64,000 nucleotides of DNA, from assembly GCA_018821435.1 (NCBI GenBank), contig JAHJME010000042.1, positions 1 to 64,000 on the forward strand, written 5' to 3'. The position numbers and the translations under genes are program-made. Each line of letters starts with the position of its first letter. The first letter of the stretch is position 1. Below are positions 8,370 to 17,032 of this stretch, one piece after another. Source of the DNA: Alphaproteobacteria bacterium. Its GTDB lineage: Bacteria; Pseudomonadota; Alphaproteobacteria; Caulobacterales; Caulobacteraceae. Under the pieces are notes generated by a model. It was not told where the DNA came from, ran no database searches, and worked only from the letters and a program-made list of their open reading frames with translations.

Positions 8370-9123
8370 CGGTTTCCACGACCGCTTCCTGGCCGCCGTC
8401 GGTGGGGACGAGGCGGCCCTCGCGCCTTGGTGCGCCGGGCCGGCCGCCAGCGCCGGGCTGGCCGTCTATCGCAACACCACCGCCAAGGGCGCGGCGGACG
8501 CCCTGGCCGCGCAGTTCCCGACCGTGGAGCGCGTGGTAGGACCCGCCTGGCTGGCCGCCGCCGCCGTGGCGCACGCCGCCGACCATCCGCCGCGCACCGC
8601 CAGCCTGCTGACCTACGGCGAGGCGTTCGGGGGCTGGCTGACGACGTTTCCACCCGCCGCCGACATGCCCTTCCTGGCCGACCTGGCCCGGCTGGATTGG
8701 CTGTGGACGGGCGCGCACCTGGCCGCCGACGCCCCGCCGCTGGAGGCCACGGCCCTGGCGCGCCTGACGCCCGAGAGCTTCGCACGCTACCGGCTGGTCC
8801 TGCATCCCGCCACGCGCTTCGCGGGCTTCGACGACGGCGCGCCGTCGCTGTGGCAGGCGCTGCAGCCGCCCGGCGATCCGCCCGCCGACCTGGAGCTGGG
8901 CGACGCGCCCGAGGGGCTGGTGTTCGTCCGGCCCGGCCTGGACATCGACCATCGGGTGATCGGCGCCGGCACGCTGGCCTTCCTGGCGGGATGCGGGGCT
9001 GGCGAGAGCCTGGCCGCCGCCGCCATGGACGCCCTGGCCGCCGAGCCGGGGCTCGACCTTTCCACGGTGTTCGCCGGCCTGGTGGCCGCGGGCGCCTTCA
9101 CCGAGCTGAGGACCCTCTCATGA
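8362..9123 (+). CDS. bufC: Bufferin-maturation partner BufC (DUF2063)
   Basis: A 253-residue protein whose N-terminal half (about residues 5-95) is the DUF2063 putative DNA-binding/recognition domain, with the typical YRNTTAKGAADALAAQFP segment and FLADLARLDW nearby. The C-terminal half is a second, HvfC-like domain. In bufferin and related systems the DUF2063 protein binds the precursor peptide and pairs with the DUF692 enzyme, much like MbnC with MbnB. ATG 8362 has GGAG at 8351-8354. It overlaps bufB by eight bases and the DoxX gene by four, so stoichiometric coupled synthesis is likely. Confidence 0.85.
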   Translation: MPDGFHDRFLAAVGGDEAALAPWCAGPAASAGLAVYRNTTAKGAADALAAQFPTVERVVGPAWLAAAAVAHAADHPPRTASLLTYGEAFGGWLTTFPPAADMPFLADLARLDWLWTGAHLAADAPPLEATALARLTPESFARYRLVLHPATRFAGFDDGAPSLWQALQPPGDPPADLELGDAPEGLVFVRPGLDIDHRVIGAGTLAFLAGCGAGESLAAAAMDALAAEPGLDLSTVFAGLVAAGAFTELRTLS

Positions 9124-9596
9124 CCACCCTGAGCGCCCGCGCCGCCGCGCACGGCAAACCCATCCGCGCCAATCCCGTCCGCGCCTTCGGTCGTCTGGCA
9201 GAGCGCCTCATCCCCGAGGACGCCATCGCGCTGATCACCCGCCTGGGCGTCGCCGCGATCTTCTGGTCGTCGGCGCGGACAAAGGTGGATGGCGTGCTGC
9301 ACATCACCGACGGGACCTACAGCCTGTTCCGCGAGGAATACCGGTTGCCGCTGATCCCGCCCGACATCGCCGCGCATGTGGCGACCTATTCCGAGCACCT
9401 GTTCTCGATCCTGCTGGTGCTTGGCCTGTTCACGCGATTCTCGGCCCTGGCGTTCCTGGGCATGACCACGGTGATCGAGGTGTTCGTCTATCCCGACGCC
9501 TGGCCGACCCACCTCAGTTGGGCCGCACTCCTGATCTACCTGATCGCCCGGGGCGGCGGCGCCTGGAGCCTTGACCGCGCCGCCCGCCTGGATTGA
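9120..9596 (+). CDS. DoxX-family membrane protein of the buf operon
   Basis: A 158-residue protein with four hydrophobic segments after a 35-residue cytoplasmic start, matching the DoxX family. Characteristic parts are LGVAAIFWSSARTKVDG and FSALAFLGMTTVIEVFVYP. It overlaps bufC by ATGA and closes the bufABC operon. DoxX proteins are membrane components often coupled to quinones or thiol redox; in bufferin operons a DoxX protein is a regular companion (sometimes called BufD), but its role is not settled. A link to electron supply for cysteine oxidation is only inference. Confidence 0.82.
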   Translation: MTTLSARAAAHGKPIRANPVRAFGRLAERLIPEDAIALITRLGVAAIFWSSARTKVDGVLHITDGTYSLFREEYRLPLIPPDIAAHVATYSEHLFSILLVLGLFTRFSALAFLGMTTVIEVFVYPDAWPTHLSWAALLIYLIARGGGAWSLDRAARLD

Positions 9597-9661
9597 GGCT
9601 GGCGTCCACGCCGCGAACCCTTACGTATCTCCGCACAACCCAGAGACCGGTACCCAAGCCC

Positions 9662-10240
9662 ATGAAAACGCGTCTGTTCACGGCCATCGCCGCCACCGCC
9701 CTGCTCCTGACCGGCGCCAGCGCCACCGCGGCCGGCACAAAGACCGCCGTGTTCGCCGGCGGTTGCTTCTGGACGGTGGAGAAGTTCTTCGAGCAGACGC
9801 CGGGCGTCACGGCCGCCGTGTCCGGCTACTCCGGCGGCGCGTCGTCCAACCCGACCTATGACAACCATTCCGGCCACCTGGAGGCCGTGAAGGTCACCTA
9901 CGACCCGGCGAAGATCAGCTACGCCCAGCTGGTGGACGTCTTCTACCACCACATCGACCCCACCGATCCCACCGGCCAGGTCTGCGACAAGGGCCCGTCC
10001 TATCGCACCGCCGTGTTCGCCGGGAACGCCGCCGAGAAGACGATCGCCGACGCCGCGAAGGCGAAATACGAGAAGCAGCTCGGCGCGCGGATCACCGTGA
10101 CCAACCGAAATGCCGCGCCGTTCTATAACGCCGAGGCCTATCACCAGGACTTCTACAAGAAGAACCCGGACCACTATGAGCGCTACCGCATCGGCTGCGG
10201 CCGCGACCGGGTGCTCAAGGTGATCTGGGGAGCCCAGTAG
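9662..10240 (+). CDS. msrA: Exported peptide-methionine (S)-S-oxide reductase MsrA
   Basis: A 192-residue MsrA with the catalytic GGCFW motif at C35, and the conserved EAVKVTYDP and TDPTGQVCDKGPSYR-type segments. Unlike the common cytoplasmic enzyme it starts with a 23-residue Sec signal peptide (MKTRLFTAIAATALLLTG..., cleavage near ATAAG), so it should repair oxidised methionine in the periplasm. ATG 9662 is chosen because it begins the signal peptide; the frame upstream is not peptide-like. It lies 65 bases after the DoxX gene and may be read from the sigma F promoter. Its 3' end overlaps the convergent glycosyltransferase gene by 26 bases. Confidence 0.9.
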   Translation: MKTRLFTAIAATALLLTGASATAAGTKTAVFAGGCFWTVEKFFEQTPGVTAAVSGYSGGASSNPTYDNHSGHLEAVKVTYDPAKISYAQLVDVFYHHIDPTDPTGQVCDKGPSYRTAVFAGNAAEKTIADAAKAKYEKQLGARITVTNRNAAPFYNAEAYHQDFYKKNPDHYERYRIGCGRDRVLKVIWGAQ

Positions 10241-11750
10241 CCGGATCGCGCGGGCGGGGGTTGAATCCCTCGCCCACGAACATTTCCACCCGCCGCTTGT
10301 GACGGCGGTCCAGCCAGACGCTGCCGATTTCCAGGCCGGAGCTCTTGGCGAAGTCGGCCTGCATCTCGGCGCGGCGCCAGCCCTCGTAAGACACCATCAG
10401 CACCCGGCGGCCGATCGCCTTGGTAAGGGGCGCCGTGGTTTCCGCCTGGTTGCGCGGACCCTCCATCAACAGCCAGCTGGCCAGTGGGGCGCGGAAGGCC
10501 AGGCGGTCGCGGCCATAGTAGCTGACCGCGTAGAACAGGAAGCGGTTGTTGACGGCGATGGCGGTCAGGCCGGGCTCGCGTTGGGCGCGGTCCAGGATCT
10601 GGTCGGTGGTCTGCGACCAGCCGCGCGCGCGCTTCAGCCCGTTGGCCAGGCCCGCCTTGTCGGCGACGCCGGGCGAAAGCACCGCCGCCAGGAAGAACGC
10701 CGCCACTGCGCCCTGGATGGCGAAGGCGGCGATCAGCCATTTCTTGGCCCGCCAGCGCATCAGCCAGGCGGCCACCAGGATCGCGCCGGCCAGGTAGCCC
10801 GCGCCCGACCAGTTGGCGTTGGCGCGGCTGATGAAGGCCTGGGCGGTGACGATGACCAGCGGCGGCAGGGTGAAGCACAGCAGGGTCAGGTCGTTGGCGC
10901 TGAGCTCGCGCCGGCGGGCGGCCAGCACCAGGCCCACGACCAGCGCGCCCAGCGGAACCGGACCGAACACGCCGACCTGCGAGACGACGAACGCCGCCAT
11001 CTCGGCGATGTTGAACAGCTGGACCCCGCTCCAGGCCGCGTTGGCGGCGGTGTGCTGGAAGGTGGCGAAGTCGTGCGCGGCGTTCCAGGCCAGGTTGGGC
11101 GCCAGCACCGCCGCCAGGGCCGCGATCGCGGCGGCGGCGGCGGGCCAGGTCCAGGCCGCCCGCGCGCGGGACGACACCGCCAGGTGGATGACCAGGCCGA
11201 CCACGAAATAGACCGCCGCGTACTTGGACAGGAAGGCCAGGCCCAGCGCTGCGCCCAGGCCCGCCGCCAGCAGCACGCGCCGCCGGCCCTCGGCCTCAAG
11301 CAGCGTCACATAGGCCAGGATCGTCAGGCTCAGGAAGAACAGCAGGGGCGCGTCGGTGGCCGCCACCAGGGCCGACAGCTGGATCCCCGGCATCAGCCCG
11401 TAGAGCGCCGCGGCCGCCAGGCCCACCGCGCCCCCGTAAAGCCGCCGTCCGATCAGGAAGACGACGACCGTTGCTCCGGCCTGGAACAGGCAGGCCGACA
11501 GCCGCACCCAGGCCTCGGCGTCGCCGCCGATGGCGGTGGTCGCCCAGATCGCCCAGGCGATCATCGGGGGCTTCGAATAGTAGCCGAAGTCGAGGGTGCG
11601 CGACCAAAGCCAGTACTGCGCTTCGTCGGGGTATAGCTCGAGCGGCGTGCGGAACAGCGCCACCAGCCGCGCCATCGTCAGCGCCGCAGTCAGCAACAGC
11701 GCCGAACGCAGATCGCCGACCAAGGCTTGTGGCGGGGAAGTTTGCGACAT
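10215..11750 (-). CDS. GT-C family glycosyltransferase (GT39/ArnT-like membrane protein)
   Basis: A 511-residue polytopic inner-membrane protein with about 10-12 hydrophobic segments. The first periplasmic loop carries the acidic and aromatic motif PDEAQYWLWSR, as in ArnT and other dolichyl/undecaprenyl-phosphate-sugar glycosyltransferases (PMT_2). Such enzymes move a sugar from a polyprenyl phosphate to a lipid or protein on the periplasmic face. The acceptor is unknown; lipid A or a surface glycan are possible. It is a single gene, divergent from the TonB-dependent receptor and convergent with msrA. Confidence 0.82.
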   Translation of the reverse strand: MSQTSPPQALVGDLRSALLLTAALTMARLVALFRTPLELYPDEAQYWLWSRTLDFGYYSKPPMIAWAIWATTAIGGDAEAWVRLSACLFQAGATVVVFLIGRRLYGGAVGLAAAALYGLMPGIQLSALVAATDAPLLFFLSLTILAYVTLLEAEGRRRVLLAAGLGAALGLAFLSKYAAVYFVVGLVIHLAVSSRARAAWTWPAAAAAIAALAAVLAPNLAWNAAHDFATFQHTAANAAWSGVQLFNIAEMAAFVVSQVGVFGPVPLGALVVGLVLAARRRELSANDLTLLCFTLPPLVIVTAQAFISRANANWSGAGYLAGAILVAAWLMRWRAKKWLIAAFAIQGAVAAFFLAAVLSPGVADKAGLANGLKRARGWSQTTDQILDRAQREPGLTAIAVNNRFLFYAVSYYGRDRLAFRAPLASWLLMEGPRNQAETTAPLTKAIGRRVLMVSYEGWRRAEMQADFAKSSGLEIGSVWLDRRHKRRVEMFVGEGFNPRPRDPATGLPRSP

Positions 11751-11955
11751 TTCGTCCCTCGAAGGCCGCGATACCTAGAGCGCGCTGCTCGTATAGCAAG
11801 CAAGACTGATGCGTATTTGCCTCAGTGTGACGGTCTCGCCGCCACCGTCGCATAAGTGTCACCAACTACCTGATTTTTGACGCTATAGGGGCGACGAGAC
11901 TCAAGGGGCTTCGAGGGGAGCCCTTTCTGTTGGGTCTGTGGAAGGGGTCTACTAC

Positions 11956-14430
11956 ATGAACATTAAACTGAGCCGCGCGCTTTGCGCGACCACGGCGCTT
12001 GCCACGGGACTGCTGCTTTCGGGCCAGGCGCTCGCGCAGTCCTCGGGCACCGCGATCGTCGAAGAGCTGGTCGTCACCGGCAGCACCGGTCCGAAGAACC
12101 TCGACGGCGTGATCGTCGCGGAACGCGAGCCCAAGGCGCGCGCGACCATCACGCAAGAGCTGATCACCCGCGGCGCGCCGGGCCAGACGATCCTGGACTC
12201 GATCAACCTGCTGCCGTCGGTGAACTTCACCAACAACGACCCCTACGGCTCGGCCGGCGGTGACATCACCATCCGCGGCTTCGACAGCCAGCGCGTCGCC
12301 CTGCTGCAGGACGGCGTCCCGCTGAACGACAGCGGCAACTACGCGATCTACCCGAACCAACAGCTCGACTCGGACCTGATCGAGAAGGCGACCGTCAACC
12401 TCGGCACGACGGACGTCGACAGCCCCACCGCGGCGGCCGCGGGCGGCACGATCAACTACACCACCCGCCGCGCTTCCGACGAGTTCGGCATCCGCGCCGA
12501 ACTGGCCGCCGGCAGCGACGACTTCCAGCGCTACTACGGCACGATCGAATCGGGCGCCATCGGGCCGTTCGGCACGAAGATCTGGGTGTCGGGCCTCTAC
12601 ACCCGCAACGACCTGTTCAAGCCGCGAGGCTCCTCGACCGAGCCCAAGGGCAAGATCCAGAAGAAGCAGTTCAACGCGCGGATCGACCAGGACTTCGGTG
12701 ACGTCGGTCAGGCCAGCCTGATCTTCAACTACAACGAAAACCGCAACAACTTCATCAACCGCCTCAGCCTGGCGACCTTCAACCGTGGCGGCGTGACCGC
12801 CGCCGGCCTGCCGGAAAGCCTGGTCTCGCCGACCACCTGCGTGCGTCCGACCCCGGCGGGCGGCACCGCCCAGGTCGACAATTCGGCCGGCTTCGGTTGC
12901 CCCACCGGCTACTACGACTTCAACATCAACCCCTCGAACACCGGCAACATCCGCGGCCTGTCGAGCTGGAACCTCGGTGACCAGCTGACCCTGACCGTCG
13001 ACCCCTCGTTCCAGTACACGCTGGCCAACGGCGGCGGCGTGCAGCTGATGTCGGAACGCGACGCCCAGATCCGCGGCAACACCGCGGCGGTCGGCCTCGA
13101 CCTCAACGGCGACGGCGACACCCTGGACTCGGTCTACCTGTACCGTCCGAACACGACGAACACGCGCCGCTACAGCGTGACCTCGTCGCTGATCTGGAAG
13201 TTCGCGGACAACCAAAGCGTCCGGGCCGCCTACACCTTCGACCGCGCCAAGCACCGTCAGACCGGCGACTTCGGCTACGTCGGCCAGGACGGCACGCCTG
13301 AGAACCCCTTCGCGGGCAAGGACGGCGAGGGCCGTGCGGTGGTGCTGCCTGACGGCACCAACCTGCGCCGCCGCGACCGCTATTCGGTCGCCATGCTGAA
13401 CCAAGTCTCGGTCGAGTATCGCGGCCGGTTCATGGAAGACAAGCTGCTGGTGAACGTCGGCGTCCGCGCGCCCTTCTTCAAGCGCGACCTGAACAACTAC
13501 TGCTACCAGCAGAACACCTTCAACGCGCTCTGCACGACCACGACCCCGACCCCGGTCGCCGGCACCAACGACGGTACGGGCAAGCCGCTGGTCACCTTCC
13601 CGCAGTCCGCGCTGAACTCCAGCGCCGCCCTGCGCTACGGCAACCCGCGCTCGTTCACGCGCAAGTATGACGACGTGCTGCCGAACCTCGGCGCCAGCTA
13701 CAACTTCACCGACGCCCTGTCGGTGTACGCCAGCTACGCCGAGACCATCTCCGTGCCGCGGACCGACGACCTGTACGATCAGGTCCTCGTCGACCCGAAG
13801 CCCGAGACCAGCAACAGCTACGACCTGGGCGTCCGCTATCAGGCCGGCGGCCTGCTGGTGTCGGCCGGCATCTATCAGACCGACTTCAAGAACCGCATCG
13901 AACGCGTGCTGGACGAGCCCTCGGGCGTCGCCTTCTCGCAGAACGTCGGCGACGTGCGGAACAAGGGCTTCGACGCCCAGATCGGCTTCAAGCCGACCGA
14001 CAACCTGAGCGTCTACGCGTCCTACTCGTACATCAGCGCCAAGTTCCGCGACGATATCCCGAACGCCGTGGCCGGCATCCTGCCGACCAAGGGCAACCAG
14101 ACCTACGACCAGCCGAAGAACATGGGCTCGGTCCGGGTCCAGTGGGAACCGATCGAAATGCTGAGCCTGGGCGTCCAGGGCAAGTTCACGGGTGATCGCT
14201 ACACCAACCTCGTGAACACCGAGAAGTTCAACGGCTACACGCTGTGGGACCTGGATGCGCGCGTGAAGCTCGACCAGTTCGGCCTGAAGAACACCTACCT
14301 TCAGGGCAACATCCGGAACCTGTTCAACGAGCGTTACCTCGGCGACATGACGCCGAACCTGACGGGTACGGCGCTGGGTCAGCCCGGCTACAACCGCACC
14401 TTCATCCTGACCCTGCACGTCGAGTACTAA
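11956..14430 (+). CDS. TonB-dependent outer-membrane receptor
   Basis: An 824-residue outer-membrane receptor. It has a signal peptide ending at ALAQ (about residue 28), a TonB-box-like EELVVTGS, a plug domain (about residues 60-170, with DITIRGFDSQRVALLQDGVP) and a 22-strand barrel ending in the aromatic-terminal ILTLHVEY. It should import a scarce ligand using TonB-ExbBD energy; siderophore, sugar or other cannot be told. ATG 11956 is preferred over GTG 11938 because a GAAGGGG site lies eight bases before it. Codon use is strikingly biased to C-ending codons, suggesting high expression. It stands alone and ends at a strong terminator. Confidence 0.92.
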   Translation: MNIKLSRALCATTALATGLLLSGQALAQSSGTAIVEELVVTGSTGPKNLDGVIVAEREPKARATITQELITRGAPGQTILDSINLLPSVNFTNNDPYGSAGGDITIRGFDSQRVALLQDGVPLNDSGNYAIYPNQQLDSDLIEKATVNLGTTDVDSPTAAAAGGTINYTTRRASDEFGIRAELAAGSDDFQRYYGTIESGAIGPFGTKIWVSGLYTRNDLFKPRGSSTEPKGKIQKKQFNARIDQDFGDVGQASLIFNYNENRNNFINRLSLATFNRGGVTAAGLPESLVSPTTCVRPTPAGGTAQVDNSAGFGCPTGYYDFNINPSNTGNIRGLSSWNLGDQLTLTVDPSFQYTLANGGGVQLMSERDAQIRGNTAAVGLDLNGDGDTLDSVYLYRPNTTNTRRYSVTSSLIWKFADNQSVRAAYTFDRAKHRQTGDFGYVGQDGTPENPFAGKDGEGRAVVLPDGTNLRRRDRYSVAMLNQVSVEYRGRFMEDKLLVNVGVRAPFFKRDLNNYCYQQNTFNALCTTTTPTPVAGTNDGTGKPLVTFPQSALNSSAALRYGNPRSFTRKYDDVLPNLGASYNFTDALSVYASYAETISVPRTDDLYDQVLVDPKPETSNSYDLGVRYQAGGLLVSAGIYQTDFKNRIERVLDEPSGVAFSQNVGDVRNKGFDAQIGFKPTDNLSVYASYSYISAKFRDDIPNAVAGILPTKGNQTYDQPKNMGSVRVQWEPIEMLSLGVQGKFTGDRYTNLVNTEKFNGYTLWDLDARVKLDQFGLKNTYLQGNIRNLFNERYLGDMTPNLTGTALGQPGYNRTFILTLHVEY

Positions 14431-14461
14431 GACCGGCAGGTCAGGATACGGACTTCGACGG

Positions 14462-14491
14462 GGGCGGCCGCAGCGATGCGGCCGCCCTTTT
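14462..14491 (+). terminator. Rho-independent terminator of the TonB receptor gene
   Basis: A perfect 10-bp stem GGGCGGCCGC (14462-14471) and GCGGCCGCCC (14478-14487) closes a 6-base loop and is followed by TTTT. It begins 31 bases after the stop codon. Confidence 0.9.
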
Positions 14492-14561
14492 CATTTGTGC
14501 AATGCTTGACGCCGGGGTCGCTGGGGGCCATCTGCGCCCGGCTTTGGAGGCAAGATCAGGC

Positions 14562-15554
14562 ATGAGCTTCGTCGTTCCCGCGGAATGGGCGCCCCACAAG
14601 GCGATGTGGCTGGGTTTCCCCAGCCATGCGGAGCTGTGGGAGGACAACCTGCCCGTCGCCCAGGCCGAGGTCGCGGCCCTGGCGCGCGCGCTGGCCGGTC
14701 CCGGGGCTGAGACCGTCAAGCTGATGACCGGCCATCCGGACGGCGAGGCCGCCGCCCGCGAGATGCTGGGCGGGGTGGCCAATATCGAGATCGTCCCCGG
14801 CGCGTTCGGCGACATCTGGCTGCGCGACACCGGCCCGATCTTCGCCGACGGCCGTGCGCACGGCTTCCGCTTCAACGGCTGGGGCGGCAAGTACGAGATG
14901 GAGCACGACGACACCGTCGCCGCCCAGATCGCGACGGCGAGCGGCGCCGACCTGGTGGCCCACGACTTCATCCTGGAAGGCGGCGCGGTCGACCACGACG
15001 GCGCGGGCACGGTGCTGACCACCGGCCAGTGCCTGCTGAACCGCAACCGCAATCCGGGTTGGACCGAAGAGCTCGCCACCGAGGCGCTGGGCAAGGCGCT
15101 GGGCGCCAAGAAAGTGCTGTGGCTGGGCGAGGGCCTGGTCAACGACCACACCGACGGCCACGTGGACAACCTGGCCCGCTTCGTTGCGCCCGCGACCGTG
15201 GCGATCCCGGTGGCCTGGGGTCGCGGCGACCCGAACGCGCCCGCCTTCGACGACGCCGCCAGGCGGCTGGCCGAGATGACCGACGCCGAGGGCCGCAAGA
15301 TCAAGGTGGTCCGCATCCCTTCGCCCGGCTGGATCGACGGCGAGGACAAGCGGCCGGTCCCGGCCAGCCACATGAACTTCCTGATCGCCAACAAGGCGGT
15401 GATCGTGCCGATCTACGCCGCCCAGCCGGGTGAGTTCGCCATGGGCGCGCTGCGCGAGGTGTTCCCCGACCGCGAAGTCATCGGCCTGCCCTCCACCGCC
15501 ATCCTGACCGGCGGCGGATCGTTCCACTGCATCACCCAGCAGGAGCCGGCCTGA
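14562..15554 (+). CDS. aguA: Agmatine deiminase
   Basis: A 330-residue enzyme of the peptidyl-arginine-deiminase-like family. It shows the start motif PAEWAPHKAMWLGFP, the substrate-binding WLRDTGPIF and the catalytic cysteine near the C terminus in GGGSFHCIT. It converts agmatine to N-carbamoylputrescine plus ammonia in the cytoplasm. The start ATG 14562 gives the family N terminus; upstream in-frame sequence is read-through of the receptor 3' end and terminator. The stop overlaps the start of aguB, so the two steps are made together. Confidence 0.95.
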   Translation: MSFVVPAEWAPHKAMWLGFPSHAELWEDNLPVAQAEVAALARALAGPGAETVKLMTGHPDGEAAAREMLGGVANIEIVPGAFGDIWLRDTGPIFADGRAHGFRFNGWGGKYEMEHDDTVAAQIATASGADLVAHDFILEGGAVDHDGAGTVLTTGQCLLNRNRNPGWTEELATEALGKALGAKKVLWLGEGLVNDHTDGHVDNLARFVAPATVAIPVAWGRGDPNAPAFDDAARRLAEMTDAEGRKIKVVRIPSPGWIDGEDKRPVPASHMNFLIANKAVIVPIYAAQPGEFAMGALREVFPDREVIGLPSTAILTGGGSFHCITQQEPA

Positions 15555-16432
15555 TGTCGCGAGAGATCACCGTCGCCGCGATCCAGACCTCGTACGGCGA
15601 GGACCTGGACGCCAACATCAGGAAGACCGCCGGCTTCATCCGCGAGGCCGCGGCCGGCGGCGCGCAGGTGATCCTGCCGTCCGAGCTGTTCCAGGGCCCC
15701 TACTTCTGCGTCGCCCAGGAGGAACGCTGGTTCGCCACCGCCCATCCGTGGCGCGAGCATCCGTGCGTGACGGCGCTGGCGCCGCTGGCGAAGGAGCTGG
15801 GCGTCGTGCTGCCGATCTCGATCTTCGAGCGGGAAGGGCCTCACTATTTCAACAGCCTGGTGATGGTCGACGCGGACGGCGAGCCGATGGGCATCTACCG
15901 CAAGAGCCATATCCCGGACGGCCCGGGCTATATGGAGAAGTACTACTTCCGGCCGGGCGACACCGGCTTCAAGGTCTGGGACACCCGCTTCGGTCGCATC
16001 GGCACGGGCATCTGCTGGGACCAGTGGTACCCGGAGGCCGCCCGCGCGATGGCCCTGATGGGCGCCGAGGTGCTGCTGTATCCCACCGCCATCGGCTCGG
16101 AGCCGCACGACCCGACCCTGGACACGGCGCTGCCCTGGCGGCGCGCCATGCAGGGCCACGCGGTGTCGAACGTGATCCCCGTGGTGGGCGCAAACCGCAT
16201 CGGTTTCGAGCCGTGGGCGGGCTATCCGAACGGCGGCCAGCAGTTCTACGGCTCCAGCTTCATCGCCGACCACCGGGGCGACCTGGTGAGCGAGCTGGGG
16301 CGCGACGACGAGGGCGTGCTGACGGCGACGTTCGACCTGGACTTCCTGACCGCCCACCGCGCCGCCTGGGGCTTCTTCCGCGACCGCCGCACCGACCTCT
16401 ACGGCGCGCTGACCGGCCCGCGTCCGGCATGA
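15554..16432 (+). CDS. aguB: N-carbamoylputrescine amidase
   Basis: A 292-residue carbon-nitrogen hydrolase (nitrilase superfamily). The catalytic triad is visible as E44 (LPSELFQGPYF), K117 (YRKSHIPDGPGY) and C154 (GTGICWDQWYPE). It hydrolyses N-carbamoylputrescine to putrescine, completing the pathway begun by AguA. It overlaps aguA by one base and the next GNAT gene by four (ATGA). No arginine decarboxylase is present in the window, so agmatine must come from elsewhere or from outside. Confidence 0.95.
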   Translation: MSREITVAAIQTSYGEDLDANIRKTAGFIREAAAGGAQVILPSELFQGPYFCVAQEERWFATAHPWREHPCVTALAPLAKELGVVLPISIFEREGPHYFNSLVMVDADGEPMGIYRKSHIPDGPGYMEKYYFRPGDTGFKVWDTRFGRIGTGICWDQWYPEAARAMALMGAEVLLYPTAIGSEPHDPTLDTALPWRRAMQGHAVSNVIPVVGANRIGFEPWAGYPNGGQQFYGSSFIADHRGDLVSELGRDDEGVLTATFDLDFLTAHRAAWGFFRDRRTDLYGALTGPRPA

Positions 16433-16959
16433 TCGAGACGGAGCGCCTCATCCTGCGGGCGTTCGGCGAAGCAGACCGCGCGCCCCTCGCCGCGATCAAC
16501 GCCGATACGCGCGTCAGCGACTGGCTGGGCGGCGCGATCAGCGCCCAGCAGACCAACGCCGCCATCGACCGGATCAACGCCCAGATCGCGGCCATCGGCT
16601 ACGGCTTCTTCGCCGCCGAGCGGAAGGCGGACGGCAAGCTGATCGGGATGATCGGCCTGCAGCCCGTGCGCGACGAGCTGCCGCCCGCGCCGGGCGTGGA
16701 GCTGGGCTGGCGGCTGACCCCCGAGGCGCAGGGGACCGGCCTGGCCACCGAGGGCGCGGCGGCGGTGCTGGCCTGGGGCTTCGCCAACCTGGACCGTGAC
16801 GAACTGATTGCGTTCACGGCGCTGAGCAACCTCCGCTCGCAGGCGGTGATGCGCCGCATCGGCATGGCGCACGATCCGGCGCGCGACTTCGACCACCCGG
16901 TGCTGGCCGAGGATCATCCGCTGCGGAGGCACGTGGTGTTCGTGGCGCGCAGGCCGTAG
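16429..16959 (+). CDS. GNAT-family N-acetyltransferase (RimJ/RimL-like)
   Basis: A 176-residue GNAT protein beginning IETERLILRAF, the hallmark of the Acetyltransf_3 (RimJ/RimL) group, with an acetyl-CoA region around LTPEAQGTGLATEGAAAVLAW and a C-terminal SNLRSQAVMRRIGM helix. Its ATG overlaps the aguB stop (ATGA), so it is translated with the putrescine-forming enzymes. Acetylation of a polyamine would fit the context, but the sequence family is mostly protein or small-amine acetyltransferases, so the substrate remains open. Confidence 0.85.
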   Translation: MIETERLILRAFGEADRAPLAAINADTRVSDWLGGAISAQQTNAAIDRINAQIAAIGYGFFAAERKADGKLIGMIGLQPVRDELPPAPGVELGWRLTPEAQGTGLATEGAAAVLAWGFANLDRDELIAFTALSNLRSQAVMRRIGMAHDPARDFDHPVLAEDHPLRRHVVFVARRP

Positions 16960-17012
16960 CCGCCGGCGGGCATGTCCCGCATGTCGTTGACTCCACCCAT
17001 GAAGCGAACGAC

Positions 17013-17032
17013 ACTTCGCTATATGGTGAAGT
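17013..17032 (+). promoter_or_regulatory. Predicted ArsR-type operator over the start codon
   Basis: A 20-bp imperfect palindrome with arms ACTTC and GAAGT; 8 of 10 base pairs match about a centre at 17022/17023. It overlaps the ATG of the ArsR gene, where autorepressor sites of this family often lie. Confidence 0.5.

Noticed and set aside
11866..14418. 850-codon open frame opposite the TonB-dependent receptor
   Set aside because: It is a valine/aspartate-rich shadow of a highly GC-biased gene, has no family features and runs through the receptor's promoter and leader. The plus-strand protein has a signal peptide, plug and barrel end.
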